Assembly: GCA_964654155.1 (NCBI GenBank)
Contig: CAZZGL010000002.1
Coordinates: forward strand, 38,329 to 102,328
Length of the DNA: 64,000 bases
DNA from: CAG-826 sp964654155
GTDB lineage: Bacteria > Bacillota_I > Bacilli_A > RFN20 > CAG-826
Direction of reading: 5' to 3'
Made by a program: the position numbers and the translations under genes. Numbering within the stretch: the first letter of the stretch is position 1; each line of letters opens with the position of its first letter. Below, one piece after another: positions 25,265-32,970 of this stretch. The notes below the pieces were generated by a model. It saw only the letters and a list, made by a program, of their open reading frames with translations, was not told where the DNA came from and did not search any database.

Positions 25265-27700
25265 ATGAACAATTTTGATAAATGCAATCCCTTCACAAAC
25301 AAAAATAACATTTTATATTTCCGTAACTGGCGGATTTCTATTTTAAAAGAAGGAATAATAAGATTAGAACAAAACAACAACGAATTTAATGATTATCCTA
25401 CTCAAATAGTTATAAATAGATATTTTGATGATATTGATTATAAAATTGAACATGAAAAGAACTATATTAAAATTTTTATTAAAGACTATATTCTATTCTT
25501 TAATGGAAATATTGAAGAATCATACATTTTATATAAAAAACAAAAATTATTACTTAATAACGATTATAATCTAGGTGGAACTTATTCTACCGTCGATGGA
25601 ATGGACGGAGAAAAATATATTTTTAACGATGATAAAAAATCAATAAGAGATATTGGTATAGGTGTCTGCTCTAAAAATGGAGTTGCGGTAATTGATGATT
25701 CTAATTCCTATTGTTTTGATCAAGATTGGAAATTTTCTTTTATCAACAAGGATATAATAAATGTTTATATATTCTTTTATCCAAATGATTATCGAACCGC
25801 AATAAAAGATTATTTTGAAATATCTGGTTATCCTCCAAAACTTCCTAAATATGTTTTTGGTAATTGGTGGAGTCGTTATTATTGTTATTCTGCACAAGAT
25901 TATCTACGACTTATGGATAATTTTATTGATGAAAATATTCCCTTTACTGTAGCAACAATCGATATGGATTGGCATTATTCAACTTCAATTAAAAGAGATA
26001 TTTTTGATGACTTAAAAATTGATAAAAGTGAATTTATATCAAATGGGCAATATATTTGCTCTGGTTGGAATGATAATTCACCTTTATCACATGGCTGGAC
26101 TGGATTTACATGGAATAAAGAATTATTTCCTGATTATAAATCTTTTTTAAATGAACTTAAAAAAAGAAATCTTGCAATTACCTTAAATATCCATCCTAAT
26201 GATGGGGTCGCATTTTATGAAGAAGAACTATATAATTCTCTTGCAGACGCTTTAAATATTGACACATCAAATAAAAATAATATTCCATTTGATTTTACTA
26301 ATGATCATAACAGAAAAGCCTATTTTGATAATATATTCAATAAATATGAAAAAGATGGAGTTGATTTTTGGTGGATTGATTGGCAACAAGGAGAAATATC
26401 TAATCTTAAAGGTTTAAAACCGATATGGTTATGTAATCACTATTTCTATTTAGAAAACATGAAAACAAATAATAGACCGTTAATATTATCGAGATATTGT
26501 GGAATAGGTGGACAAAGATATCCATTAGGTTTTTCTGGCGATAGCGTTCAAAGCTATGATTCTTTAAAATATTTAGTTAAAACCACCCCTATGGCAAGTA
26601 ATGTTGGCTTCACTTACTGGAGTCACGATGTCGGTGGGCATATGATGGGATATAAAGATGGGGAACAACTTTTAAAATTTGTTCAATTTGCTACCTTCTC
26701 ACCTATTTTACGAATGCATTGTTCTTGTGAAGATGTATATGATAAAAATCCTTCTTTATTTTTATCAGGATATGGTGAATTAATAAAAAAATACTTACGA
26801 TTAAGACATCGTTTAATACCATTTATTTACAGTTATACGCTCATATCTAATAATCAAGGATTAGCTTTATTAGAACCTCTTTATTATCAAAATAGCAATG
26901 ATGAAAATGCTTATAAATATAGTGAAAGCGAGTATTATTTTGCTTCATCTCTTTTAGTCGCGCCTTATATTAATAAAGCTGATGAAGATAAATATTCAAA
27001 AAAGGAAGTATATTTTCCAAATTGTACCTTTTATGATTATAAATATGGCTATAAATATAAACCTAATAATATCTTAGTAATTAATCGTGAAATTGATGAT
27101 ATTCCTGTTTTTATCAAAGAAGGAGCGTTTTTATTGTTAGATCATAATAAAATCGGTAATGATCTTTCAAACCATCACATTATTGATGTTATCACTACAT
27201 ATGGTAATGGAAATTATGAATTTTATGAAGAAGATAATAATGATAAGCAAATTATTACTTCATTTGAAAATATTATTAAAGGTGACAAAGGATACATAAA
27301 AATAAAGATTACTGGAGATAAAAACTTATATCAGAAAGACCGAATTTTTAAATTTATCTTATTAAATGTTTTTAATATCGAATACATTAACATTGATAAT
27401 GCAGAAATATCCAACATTTATAAAGGTGATTGTTTAGAATTTGATATCACTAACATTCCATTTAATCAAGAAATAATAATTAATTATAAAACACAAAAAC
27501 TTAATGATGTTTCTTTAGCAAAAAAATATGTTATTAAAAGATTAAAATATTTAGATGATAGCAATTTAATAAGAAATGATATTTTCTATCAAATAAATAA
27601 TTGCGATAACATTAACCAATTAATAAAAATAATTAATGAGAGTAATTTAAAACAAATAAATAAAACCTGCTTATTGGAAGTAATTAATTTTGCGATTTAA
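25265..27700 (+). CDS. GH31 alpha-glycosidase
   Basis: An 811-residue family 31 glycoside hydrolase without signal peptide, so probably cytoplasmic. The catalytic core is complete: FTVATIDMDWHYS near residue 230, the nucleophile Asp372 in DFWWIDWQQG, the acid/base Asp426 in GFSGDSVQSYDS, FTYWSHDVGGHM near 450, and ARg/His-rich FSPILRMHCS near 475 at the substrate pocket. GH31 enzymes hydrolyse alpha-glucosides, alpha-xylosides or sulfoquinovosides; the WQQG form is seen in large uncharacterised gut clades, so I do not assign a substrate. A C-terminal domain of about 90 helical residues (from NDVSLAKKYV) is unusual. It lies downstream of the GDPD gene and is followed by a terminator. Confidence 0.9.
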   Translation: MNNFDKCNPFTNKNNILYFRNWRISILKEGIIRLEQNNNEFNDYPTQIVINRYFDDIDYKIEHEKNYIKIFIKDYILFFNGNIEESYILYKKQKLLLNNDYNLGGTYSTVDGMDGEKYIFNDDKKSIRDIGIGVCSKNGVAVIDDSNSYCFDQDWKFSFINKDIINVYIFFYPNDYRTAIKDYFEISGYPPKLPKYVFGNWWSRYYCYSAQDYLRLMDNFIDENIPFTVATIDMDWHYSTSIKRDIFDDLKIDKSEFISNGQYICSGWNDNSPLSHGWTGFTWNKELFPDYKSFLNELKKRNLAITLNIHPNDGVAFYEEELYNSLADALNIDTSNKNNIPFDFTNDHNRKAYFDNIFNKYEKDGVDFWWIDWQQGEISNLKGLKPIWLCNHYFYLENMKTNNRPLILSRYCGIGGQRYPLGFSGDSVQSYDSLKYLVKTTPMASNVGFTYWSHDVGGHMMGYKDGEQLLKFVQFATFSPILRMHCSCEDVYDKNPSLFLSGYGELIKKYLRLRHRLIPFIYSYTLISNNQGLALLEPLYYQNSNDENAYKYSESEYYFASSLLVAPYINKADEDKYSKKEVYFPNCTFYDYKYGYKYKPNNILVINREIDDIPVFIKEGAFLLLDHNKIGNDLSNHHIIDVITTYGNGNYEFYEEDNNDKQIITSFENIIKGDKGYIKIKITGDKNLYQKDRIFKFILLNVFNIEYINIDNAEISNIYKGDCLEFDITNIPFNQEIIINYKTQKLNDVSLAKKYVIKRLKYLDDSNLIRNDIFYQINNCDNINQLIKIINESNLKQINKTCLLEVINFAI

Positions 27701-27720
27701 TGAACCAAACTATGAAAAAA

Positions 27721-27758
27721 GGGAGTAACACCTAATTTGGCGCTATTCCCATTTTTTA
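27721..27758 (+). terminator. Terminator of the GDPD-GH31 unit
   Basis: GGGAGTA pairs with TATTCCC (one G-T pair) over a 16-base loop, followed by ATTTTTTA. It ends two bases before the left inverted repeat of the insertion sequence, a common place for insertion. Confidence 0.7.
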
Positions 27759-27760
27759 CT

Positions 27761-27784
27761 GGCTCTTTAAAATCTGGGGTGGTT
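27761..27784 (+). repeat. Left terminal inverted repeat of the ISL3 element
   Basis: The 24 bases starting GGCTCTTTAAAATCTGG are the exact reverse complement of 29234-29257. Confidence 0.92.
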
Positions 27785-27836
27785 GGCGAAATTAAGCAAA
27801 CCACTCTAAATTTTATAGATTTCGAACTTCAAAAAG

Positions 27837-27888
27837 AAAAGACCTCTTATAATTTATGTGTCAAATCCAATTATTAAGGAGGTCTTTT
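27837..27888 (+). promoter_or_regulatory. Hairpin hiding the transposase ribosome binding site
   Basis: AAAAGACCTC (27837-27846) is exactly complementary to GAGGTCTTTT (27879-27888), which contains the AAGGAGG site of the transposase. Transcripts reading in from outside would fold and hide the site, limiting transposase synthesis. A TATAAT-like box (TTATAAT, 27848-27854) lies inside the loop, so transcripts starting there would escape the hairpin. Confidence 0.65.
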
Positions 27889-27891
27889 CAT

Positions 27892-29166
27892 ATGGATTTT
27901 AACACATTACTTATAAGATTTGGTTTCGATAGTTCCAATTTTACAAATAAAATTATTAATACTATTGAGCATAATGATGGAATTATATATGAAGTTGAAG
28001 AAATGTGCTCAAAAAATATATGTCCAAATTGTAATCATAGATATTTGGTCGTTCATAGCCATAAATGGATAAATATTAAATTATCATCGATGCTTAAACT
28101 AAAAGAATGTTTAAGAATAAGACGAGTTAGATACAAATGTCCTAAATGTAACAAAACTTTTACTTTCAGCTTAAAGGGAATAGAAAAGAATAATTCAATT
28201 AGTAATTTTGTTATTACAGCAATAAAAAATGAATTTTATACTATTCAATCTTTTTCTACTATTGCAAAAAGATATGAATTGTCTACTCAAACTGTATTAA
28301 ATATTTTTGATGATTATACAAAGATAATGCCACGAAGACCACTTCCACAATATTTATGCATAGATGAAAAACATTTTGAAGGTGATACTGATGGTAAATA
28401 TTGTGTTATTATATCTGATTTCTTTTCTAGTGAAGTTATAGATGTTTTAGAAAATAGACAAATGCCTTATTTAGATGCTTATTTTTCTAAAATATCTCAA
28501 AAAGAATGTGAAAATGTTAAAGTTTTTATATCTGATATGTATGATGCATATTCAACAATAAAAAACAAATACTTTCCGCACGCTTTATTTGTTGCTGATT
28601 TATTTCATGTCGTTAAATTATTAACAACCTCTCTTAATAAAATTAGAATCAGAACTTATAATCAGTATGCTATAGAAGGCTCGATTGAAAAACACTTCAT
28701 GAAAACAAACTGGAAATCGTTTTTAATAGATCTTTTTAAAATTCAAAAAAATGAATATTATAGTAGAAAATTTGATACATACATAAGTTATAGTGAAATT
28801 ATTCTTAGATGCTTAAAGTTAAATATAACATTTTGGGATGGATATACCATACTTCAAGAATTACTCCATTATGATAAATATGAAACATATTCCGAAGCGG
28901 AAAGATTTTTAACTAGAATCATTAATAAATTAGATGCATCAGACGATGAATTATTAAATAAAGTTGCAGCTTCTTATAAAAAATGGAAAGTCGGTATTGT
29001 TAATGGATTAGCTAAAAATCAAACTGGAAAAAGATTTAGCAATGCAATCGCAGAAGGTAACAATTCACACATTCAAAAGATCATTAATGTTTCTTATGGA
29101 TATAGAAATTTTAAAAGATTTCGAGCAAGAATTATGTTGATTTTAACATACAAAATAAAAGGATGA
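27892..29166 (+). CDS. ISL3-family DDE transposase
   Basis: A 424-residue transposase. The N-terminal zinc-binding domain has CSKNICPNCNHR (about residues 36-47) and RYKCPKCNKTF (about 82-92). A helix-turn-helix (IAKRYELSTQTVLNIFDDY) lies near 124-142. The catalytic domain has the first Asp in LCIDEKHFEGD near 157-167, the second in FVADLFHVVKLL near 235, and the Glu in NAIAEGNNSHIQKI near 385, followed by the family signature GYRNFKRFRARIML. The ATG at 27892 has AAGGAGG upstream. Length and domain order match active family members; nothing looks truncated. It stops at TGA. Confidence 0.95.
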   Translation: MDFNTLLIRFGFDSSNFTNKIINTIEHNDGIIYEVEEMCSKNICPNCNHRYLVVHSHKWINIKLSSMLKLKECLRIRRVRYKCPKCNKTFTFSLKGIEKNNSISNFVITAIKNEFYTIQSFSTIAKRYELSTQTVLNIFDDYTKIMPRRPLPQYLCIDEKHFEGDTDGKYCVIISDFFSSEVIDVLENRQMPYLDAYFSKISQKECENVKVFISDMYDAYSTIKNKYFPHALFVADLFHVVKLLTTSLNKIRIRTYNQYAIEGSIEKHFMKTNWKSFLIDLFKIQKNEYYSRKFDTYISYSEIILRCLKLNITFWDGYTILQELLHYDKYETYSEAERFLTRIINKLDASDDELLNKVAASYKKWKVGIVNGLAKNQTGKRFSNAIAEGNNSHIQKIINVSYGYRNFKRFRARIMLILTYKIKG

Positions 29167-29233
29167 TGTACTACAATAATACACCACCCTAGATTTTATA
29201 GTTTTTGGGGTTTTAAACTTTGCAACCACCCTA

Positions 29234-29257
29234 AACCACCCCAGATTTTAAAGAGCC
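29234..29257 (-). repeat. Right terminal inverted repeat of the ISL3 element
   Basis: Exact reverse complement of 27761-27784; it ends AAGAGCC, and the outside flank begins CTTATAAA. Confidence 0.92.
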
Positions 29258-29272
29258 CTTATAAAATTATAA

Positions 29273-32200
29273 CTACGCTCTTGTGATTGTGACAACGATA
29301 TTACCTGTAACTTCTAATGGAGTTTCTTCTATAAAGAATACTTCATCACCAGAACCTTCAAAAATAGTTTCGCCACTCATTGTAACTGTCACTTTTAAAT
29401 TAGCATAATAAGAAGAAAGATAACTTTCCATGCCTATTGTCGATCCTTCAGAAAGAATTGTAGATGTTGATCCACCTAAGCTACAATAATACTCACCATT
29501 AATGTATAGATAGACTGAGACATAATAAGAAGGTAAATCATTGCTGCACTCAACTTTAAATGTATATCCAACTTTCTTTACTACTTTAATCGTTATATCC
29601 CCATTAATAATATAATTTCCATAATAATCTTGTTGAACTTCATTTTCAGCATCATTTGTATATGATACTTCAAATGCATAATAATAGCCATTTCCAGCAT
29701 CATCACTTGTGGAAATACTTAAATAATCTCCTTTATATAAAGCATTCACTAATGATTCGACTTCAGCTTCATTAATTTTATATGAAATATCAATACCATA
29801 TTCATTTTCAATAGTAACTGTTAATGGTATAAGTTTTTCTATATTAATTGTTATTTCAACATTAGATCCTATTCCAGAATAACTATCAAATGAATATTGA
29901 ATTGATTCTCCAGAATTATATCCATATGTAGAATCTAAAGTTTCTGTTTTGTCACCATCTTTAATAATAATTGTTGCTACATATCCAACCTTGGTTGTAA
30001 CAGAGAAGCTAATTGTTTCTCCCTTAATAAAGGTTTCTGTTCCCGCAGAAGTAATTGAAACACATGATTTATAACCATTTACATAAAATGATTTTATTCC
30101 TTCTTGTGCATCAGAACTTAATTCATTAACCTTAACGCTTGATGTTTCGGCATTTTTAAATGTTGCAGTTAACGTTACATCATAAGCCGGCATGACAAAT
30201 GTAGCATTTCTAAGGGACTCAGATATTACAACATTAATATCATCATGTCCGACAACAGAGATTGTATCAATTTCATAGAATCCGCTTGTTGGAGATATAC
30301 CAACAGTAACAGTTTGACCCTCACCAAAGGAAGTTCCTGAATTTAATGTAATTCTACCTTTTGTGGTGTCCATAGAAGAATCAATTTCAACTTTATATGT
30401 TACTCCATAATTAAATGAAATATTTACATCACTACCATCGCTTGGCATTGTAATAGAAACTCGATTTTCATAACTAGACCATGATGTAGTAATATTGGCG
30501 GTTGAATCTTCACCGTTAATCTTGATTCCTTTAACATAGAATCCTTCTTTGACATTAAATAATAAATAGAAGCTCTTACCCGGTGCTGCGCCTGTTATTG
30601 CTGTTGAAGAATTATTATCAGTCAAACTAACTTTTGAACTATCAATAGCCTCACAATCTTCAACAGTTATTTTCCCACATGTACCAACTTCAAAAATAAT
30701 GATAATATCATTACTTGGCATTGTAAAGCTAATATAATCAGCTGAAGGGATCAATTCACTTGTTCCTTCAATGCCATAAACTTTAATTGATTTAATATAA
30801 TCTCCACTATCTTTAGCGGTAACTTTCATTGAAATACTTGTTCCTGGTATTGCAGATTCAATAATTGTGTTTCCACTACTAGTATAAGAAGAAATATTAA
30901 CTAAATCTAAATTACCATAGTTGATACGCTTTTCTCCAACCATTTCACCTTCAATTTTATATGTACGATTCTTTTCAAAACTAGAAACGCTTAATGATGC
31001 AACATCATTATTGAAAGAAAAACTATCTTCTTTCCAGTTGCTTTCGATATCTTCTAATCCTTCTTCCAAATATTTAATAGAAGAAACAACATAACCATGT
31101 TTAACAAATACTTTTGGAGAAACATAGGTATACTTCTTATCTGCTTCATAGCCATAAACACTAACATATTCATCATTTTCAAAACTAATCGTATGTCCAT
31201 CTTCACTTTCAGTATTAGATGAATATACAATGGCAATATCTAAATCAGAATCTGGAACTTCAAATTCAACAGTTGTTTCTGTATTATCAGATTCATTAAG
31301 TACAGGACGATAAACTTTGTCATTTATATGAACATATAAACCATTGTTATTGTATGATAATGACCATTGGGAAGAAATAACTAATTTTTCTGTAGCTCCT
31401 TTATATAGCTCATCACCTTCGTTTAATGAGAAAGTTAATGATTTGGTATTACTATCTGTTTTAATAGAAGAAACCTTTACAGAAGCAGTGAATTTTGGAG
31501 TTAAAGTAACATTATTTTCTGGCATAATGAAACTATATGAATTATTTTCTTCAACTTCTTTAATTTCAAGATCTTCATCATCTGCGGTAATACCATCAAA
31601 TCTATAACCCTTTTCAGTTACAACATCAATGGTAACTAAATCACCTAAGATTGTCTTAGTGGTTGAAACAAATAAATATCCACCTTCTACTTTTTCAGTT
31701 TTAACTTCAAAAGTTTTAGAAGTAAATGAAGCATCAATAACTACATTTGATGCAGGCATTGTGAATGAATATGTATTTTCTTCACCTTCAGTTAATGATA
31801 AATTATCAATATTTGTGGTAATTCCATCAAATCTATAACCAGAATTTGCAGCATATGTAACGGTAATTTTATCACCAACATGTGCGGTTGCTGGAGAAAC
31901 TGTAACTGATCCTCCTTGAATAGAAGAGGCAACAATTACATCATAACTAATCTTTTCAAATGTAGCATCAATAACTACATCTCTTCCTGGCATATTAAAT
32001 TTATATTTACTACCAACAGTAATAGGTGAAATAACAACACCTTCAACCTCACTGCCGATGGTTTTTAATTCATATCCCTTATTTGCGGTAACATCAACAA
32101 TAATTGATGTTCCCATAACTGCTTTATCAACTGAGAAATTAATACTTCCGTTTGCAATACTTGAAGCAGAAATACCATAACTATTAAGAGTAAATTCTGC

Positions 32201-32785
32201 ATTGACAGTTATATTACAAGCAGGCATAACGAATGTATATGCAAGTTTATCAGAATCTTTAACTTCACTAAATGTAACACTAGAAACATCAGATTCTAGT
32301 TTAACAAATCCATATCCTTCATTTGCAGATGGATAAACTGTAATTGTAGCTCCTGCACTTGCTTCTTCTAAAGAGAAGGAAAGTGATCCACCAACAATTG
32401 CTTTATTAGCGGAAATGGAATACTTATTAGGAGTAAATTCCGCATTAACAGTAATATCACTAGCAGGCATAACGAATGTATACTCGATTTTTTCAGTTGT
32501 GTCTACTTGTGAAAATGTAACACTATCGACATTTGAAGAGAAAGATACAAAACTGTAGCCTTCATTCGCGGTAGCGTAAACAGAAATTGTGGTGCCTGCA
32601 ACTGCTTCTGCTGAAGAGAAAGAAATTGAACCACCAACAATGTCGGATGCAGCAGAGACATGATATGACGTTGGAACAGCTGTCGTAGTAGGAGCTGTTG
32701 TTGATCCACTTGTCGTAGGATTCTCATTTTGTACGCATCCTACCAATACTAATGTAAAAAGTAATGGCAAAAATTGTTTTTTCAT
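29273..32785 (-). CDS. Giant surface lipoprotein with InlB-type B repeats
   Basis: A 1,170-residue lipoprotein. The signal peptide ends in LVGC (Cys near residue 17) and a Thr-rich linker (TTSGSTTAPTTTAVPT) follows. Five tandem repeats of about 78 residues (about residues 40-430) each run from a G-x-hhh strand through an 'ANEGYxFxxF'-type segment to a 'YxFxMPxxxhxhxAxF' end, the pattern of divergent InlB B-repeat (Flg_new_2) domains. Further diverged copies occur around 600-670 and 790-870. These beta-grasp-like domains are known from adhesins. The remaining C-terminal 300 residues are beta-rich and unassigned. The ATG at 32785 follows AAGGAG with a 12-base palindrome (AGACAATTGTCT) between them. 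A host-contact or polymer-binding role is inference. Confidence 0.82.
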   Translation of the reverse strand: MKKQFLPLLFTLVLVGCVQNENPTTSGSTTAPTTTAVPTSYHVSAASDIVGGSISFSSAEAVAGTTISVYATANEGYSFVSFSSNVDSVTFSQVDTTEKIEYTFVMPASDITVNAEFTPNKYSISANKAIVGGSLSFSLEEASAGATITVYPSANEGYGFVKLESDVSSVTFSEVKDSDKLAYTFVMPACNITVNAEFTLNSYGISASSIANGSINFSVDKAVMGTSIIVDVTANKGYELKTIGSEVEGVVISPITVGSKYKFNMPGRDVVIDATFEKISYDVIVASSIQGGSVTVSPATAHVGDKITVTYAANSGYRFDGITTNIDNLSLTEGEENTYSFTMPASNVVIDASFTSKTFEVKTEKVEGGYLFVSTTKTILGDLVTIDVVTEKGYRFDGITADDEDLEIKEVEENNSYSFIMPENNVTLTPKFTASVKVSSIKTDSNTKSLTFSLNEGDELYKGATEKLVISSQWSLSYNNNGLYVHINDKVYRPVLNESDNTETTVEFEVPDSDLDIAIVYSSNTESEDGHTISFENDEYVSVYGYEADKKYTYVSPKVFVKHGYVVSSIKYLEEGLEDIESNWKEDSFSFNNDVASLSVSSFEKNRTYKIEGEMVGEKRINYGNLDLVNISSYTSSGNTIIESAIPGTSISMKVTAKDSGDYIKSIKVYGIEGTSELIPSADYISFTMPSNDIIIIFEVGTCGKITVEDCEAIDSSKVSLTDNNSSTAITGAAPGKSFYLLFNVKEGFYVKGIKINGEDSTANITTSWSSYENRVSITMPSDGSDVNISFNYGVTYKVEIDSSMDTTKGRITLNSGTSFGEGQTVTVGISPTSGFYEIDTISVVGHDDINVVISESLRNATFVMPAYDVTLTATFKNAETSSVKVNELSSDAQEGIKSFYVNGYKSCVSITSAGTETFIKGETISFSVTTKVGYVATIIIKDGDKTETLDSTYGYNSGESIQYSFDSYSGIGSNVEITINIEKLIPLTVTIENEYGIDISYKINEAEVESLVNALYKGDYLSISTSDDAGNGYYYAFEVSYTNDAENEVQQDYYGNYIINGDITIKVVKKVGYTFKVECSNDLPSYYVSVYLYINGEYYCSLGGSTSTILSEGSTIGMESYLSSYYANLKVTVTMSGETIFEGSGDEVFFIEETPLEVTGNIVVTITRA

Positions 32786-32805
32786 AGACAATTGTCTCCT
32801 TTCCT

Positions 32806-32823
32806 AAACACATTTATGTGTTT
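32806..32823 (-). promoter_or_regulatory. Leader hairpin of the InlB-repeat gene
   Basis: AAACACA pairs with TGTGTTT around a four-base loop, in the 5' leader just upstream of the ribosome binding site. On the plus strand it is followed by a T run, so it could also stop antisense transcripts. Confidence 0.4.
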
Positions 32824-32835
32824 TTTTATTTTTTA

Positions 32836-32864
32836 ATAATAAATAAAACATTTTTCTTTGTAAA
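32836..32864 (-). promoter_or_regulatory. Promoter of the InlB-repeat lipoprotein gene
   Basis: On the minus strand TTTACA (32864-32859), a 17-base spacer and TATTAT (32841-32836) form a good sigma-A promoter. Confidence 0.55.
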
Positions 32865-32913
32865 GTGATTTTATTAAAAAAATTATCAAAATTTATATTT
32901 TTTTCAATTTAAG

Positions 32914-32961
32914 AAGCAAAAAACGGCAATTATTGACACTAATTGTATCAAACTGCCGTTT
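32914..32961 (-). terminator. Terminator of the M6/lipoprotein operon
   Basis: On the minus strand AAACGGCA pairs with TGCCGTTT across a 25-base loop, followed by more T. It begins ten bases after the BIG2-lipoprotein stop codon and ends the transcript coming from 42.8 kb. Confidence 0.8.
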
Positions 32962-32970
32962 AACATGTAA

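Larger units (their letters stand above)
27761..29257 (+). mobile_element. ISL3-family insertion sequence, apparently complete
   Basis: A 1,497-base element bounded by perfect 24-base inverted repeats (left 27761-27784, right 29234-29257) that begin GGCTCTTTAAAATCTGGGG. It contains a single intact ISL3-type transposase gene. Both ends also carry a subterminal copy of CCAC(C/T)CTA(A/G)ATTTTATAG (about 27801-27818 and 29184-29202), probably extra transposase-binding sites. I do not see the eight-base target duplication expected for this family: the flanks are TTTTTACT and CTTATAAA. The GH31 and InlB-repeat genes on either side are intact, so the insertion lies between genes. Confidence 0.9.
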
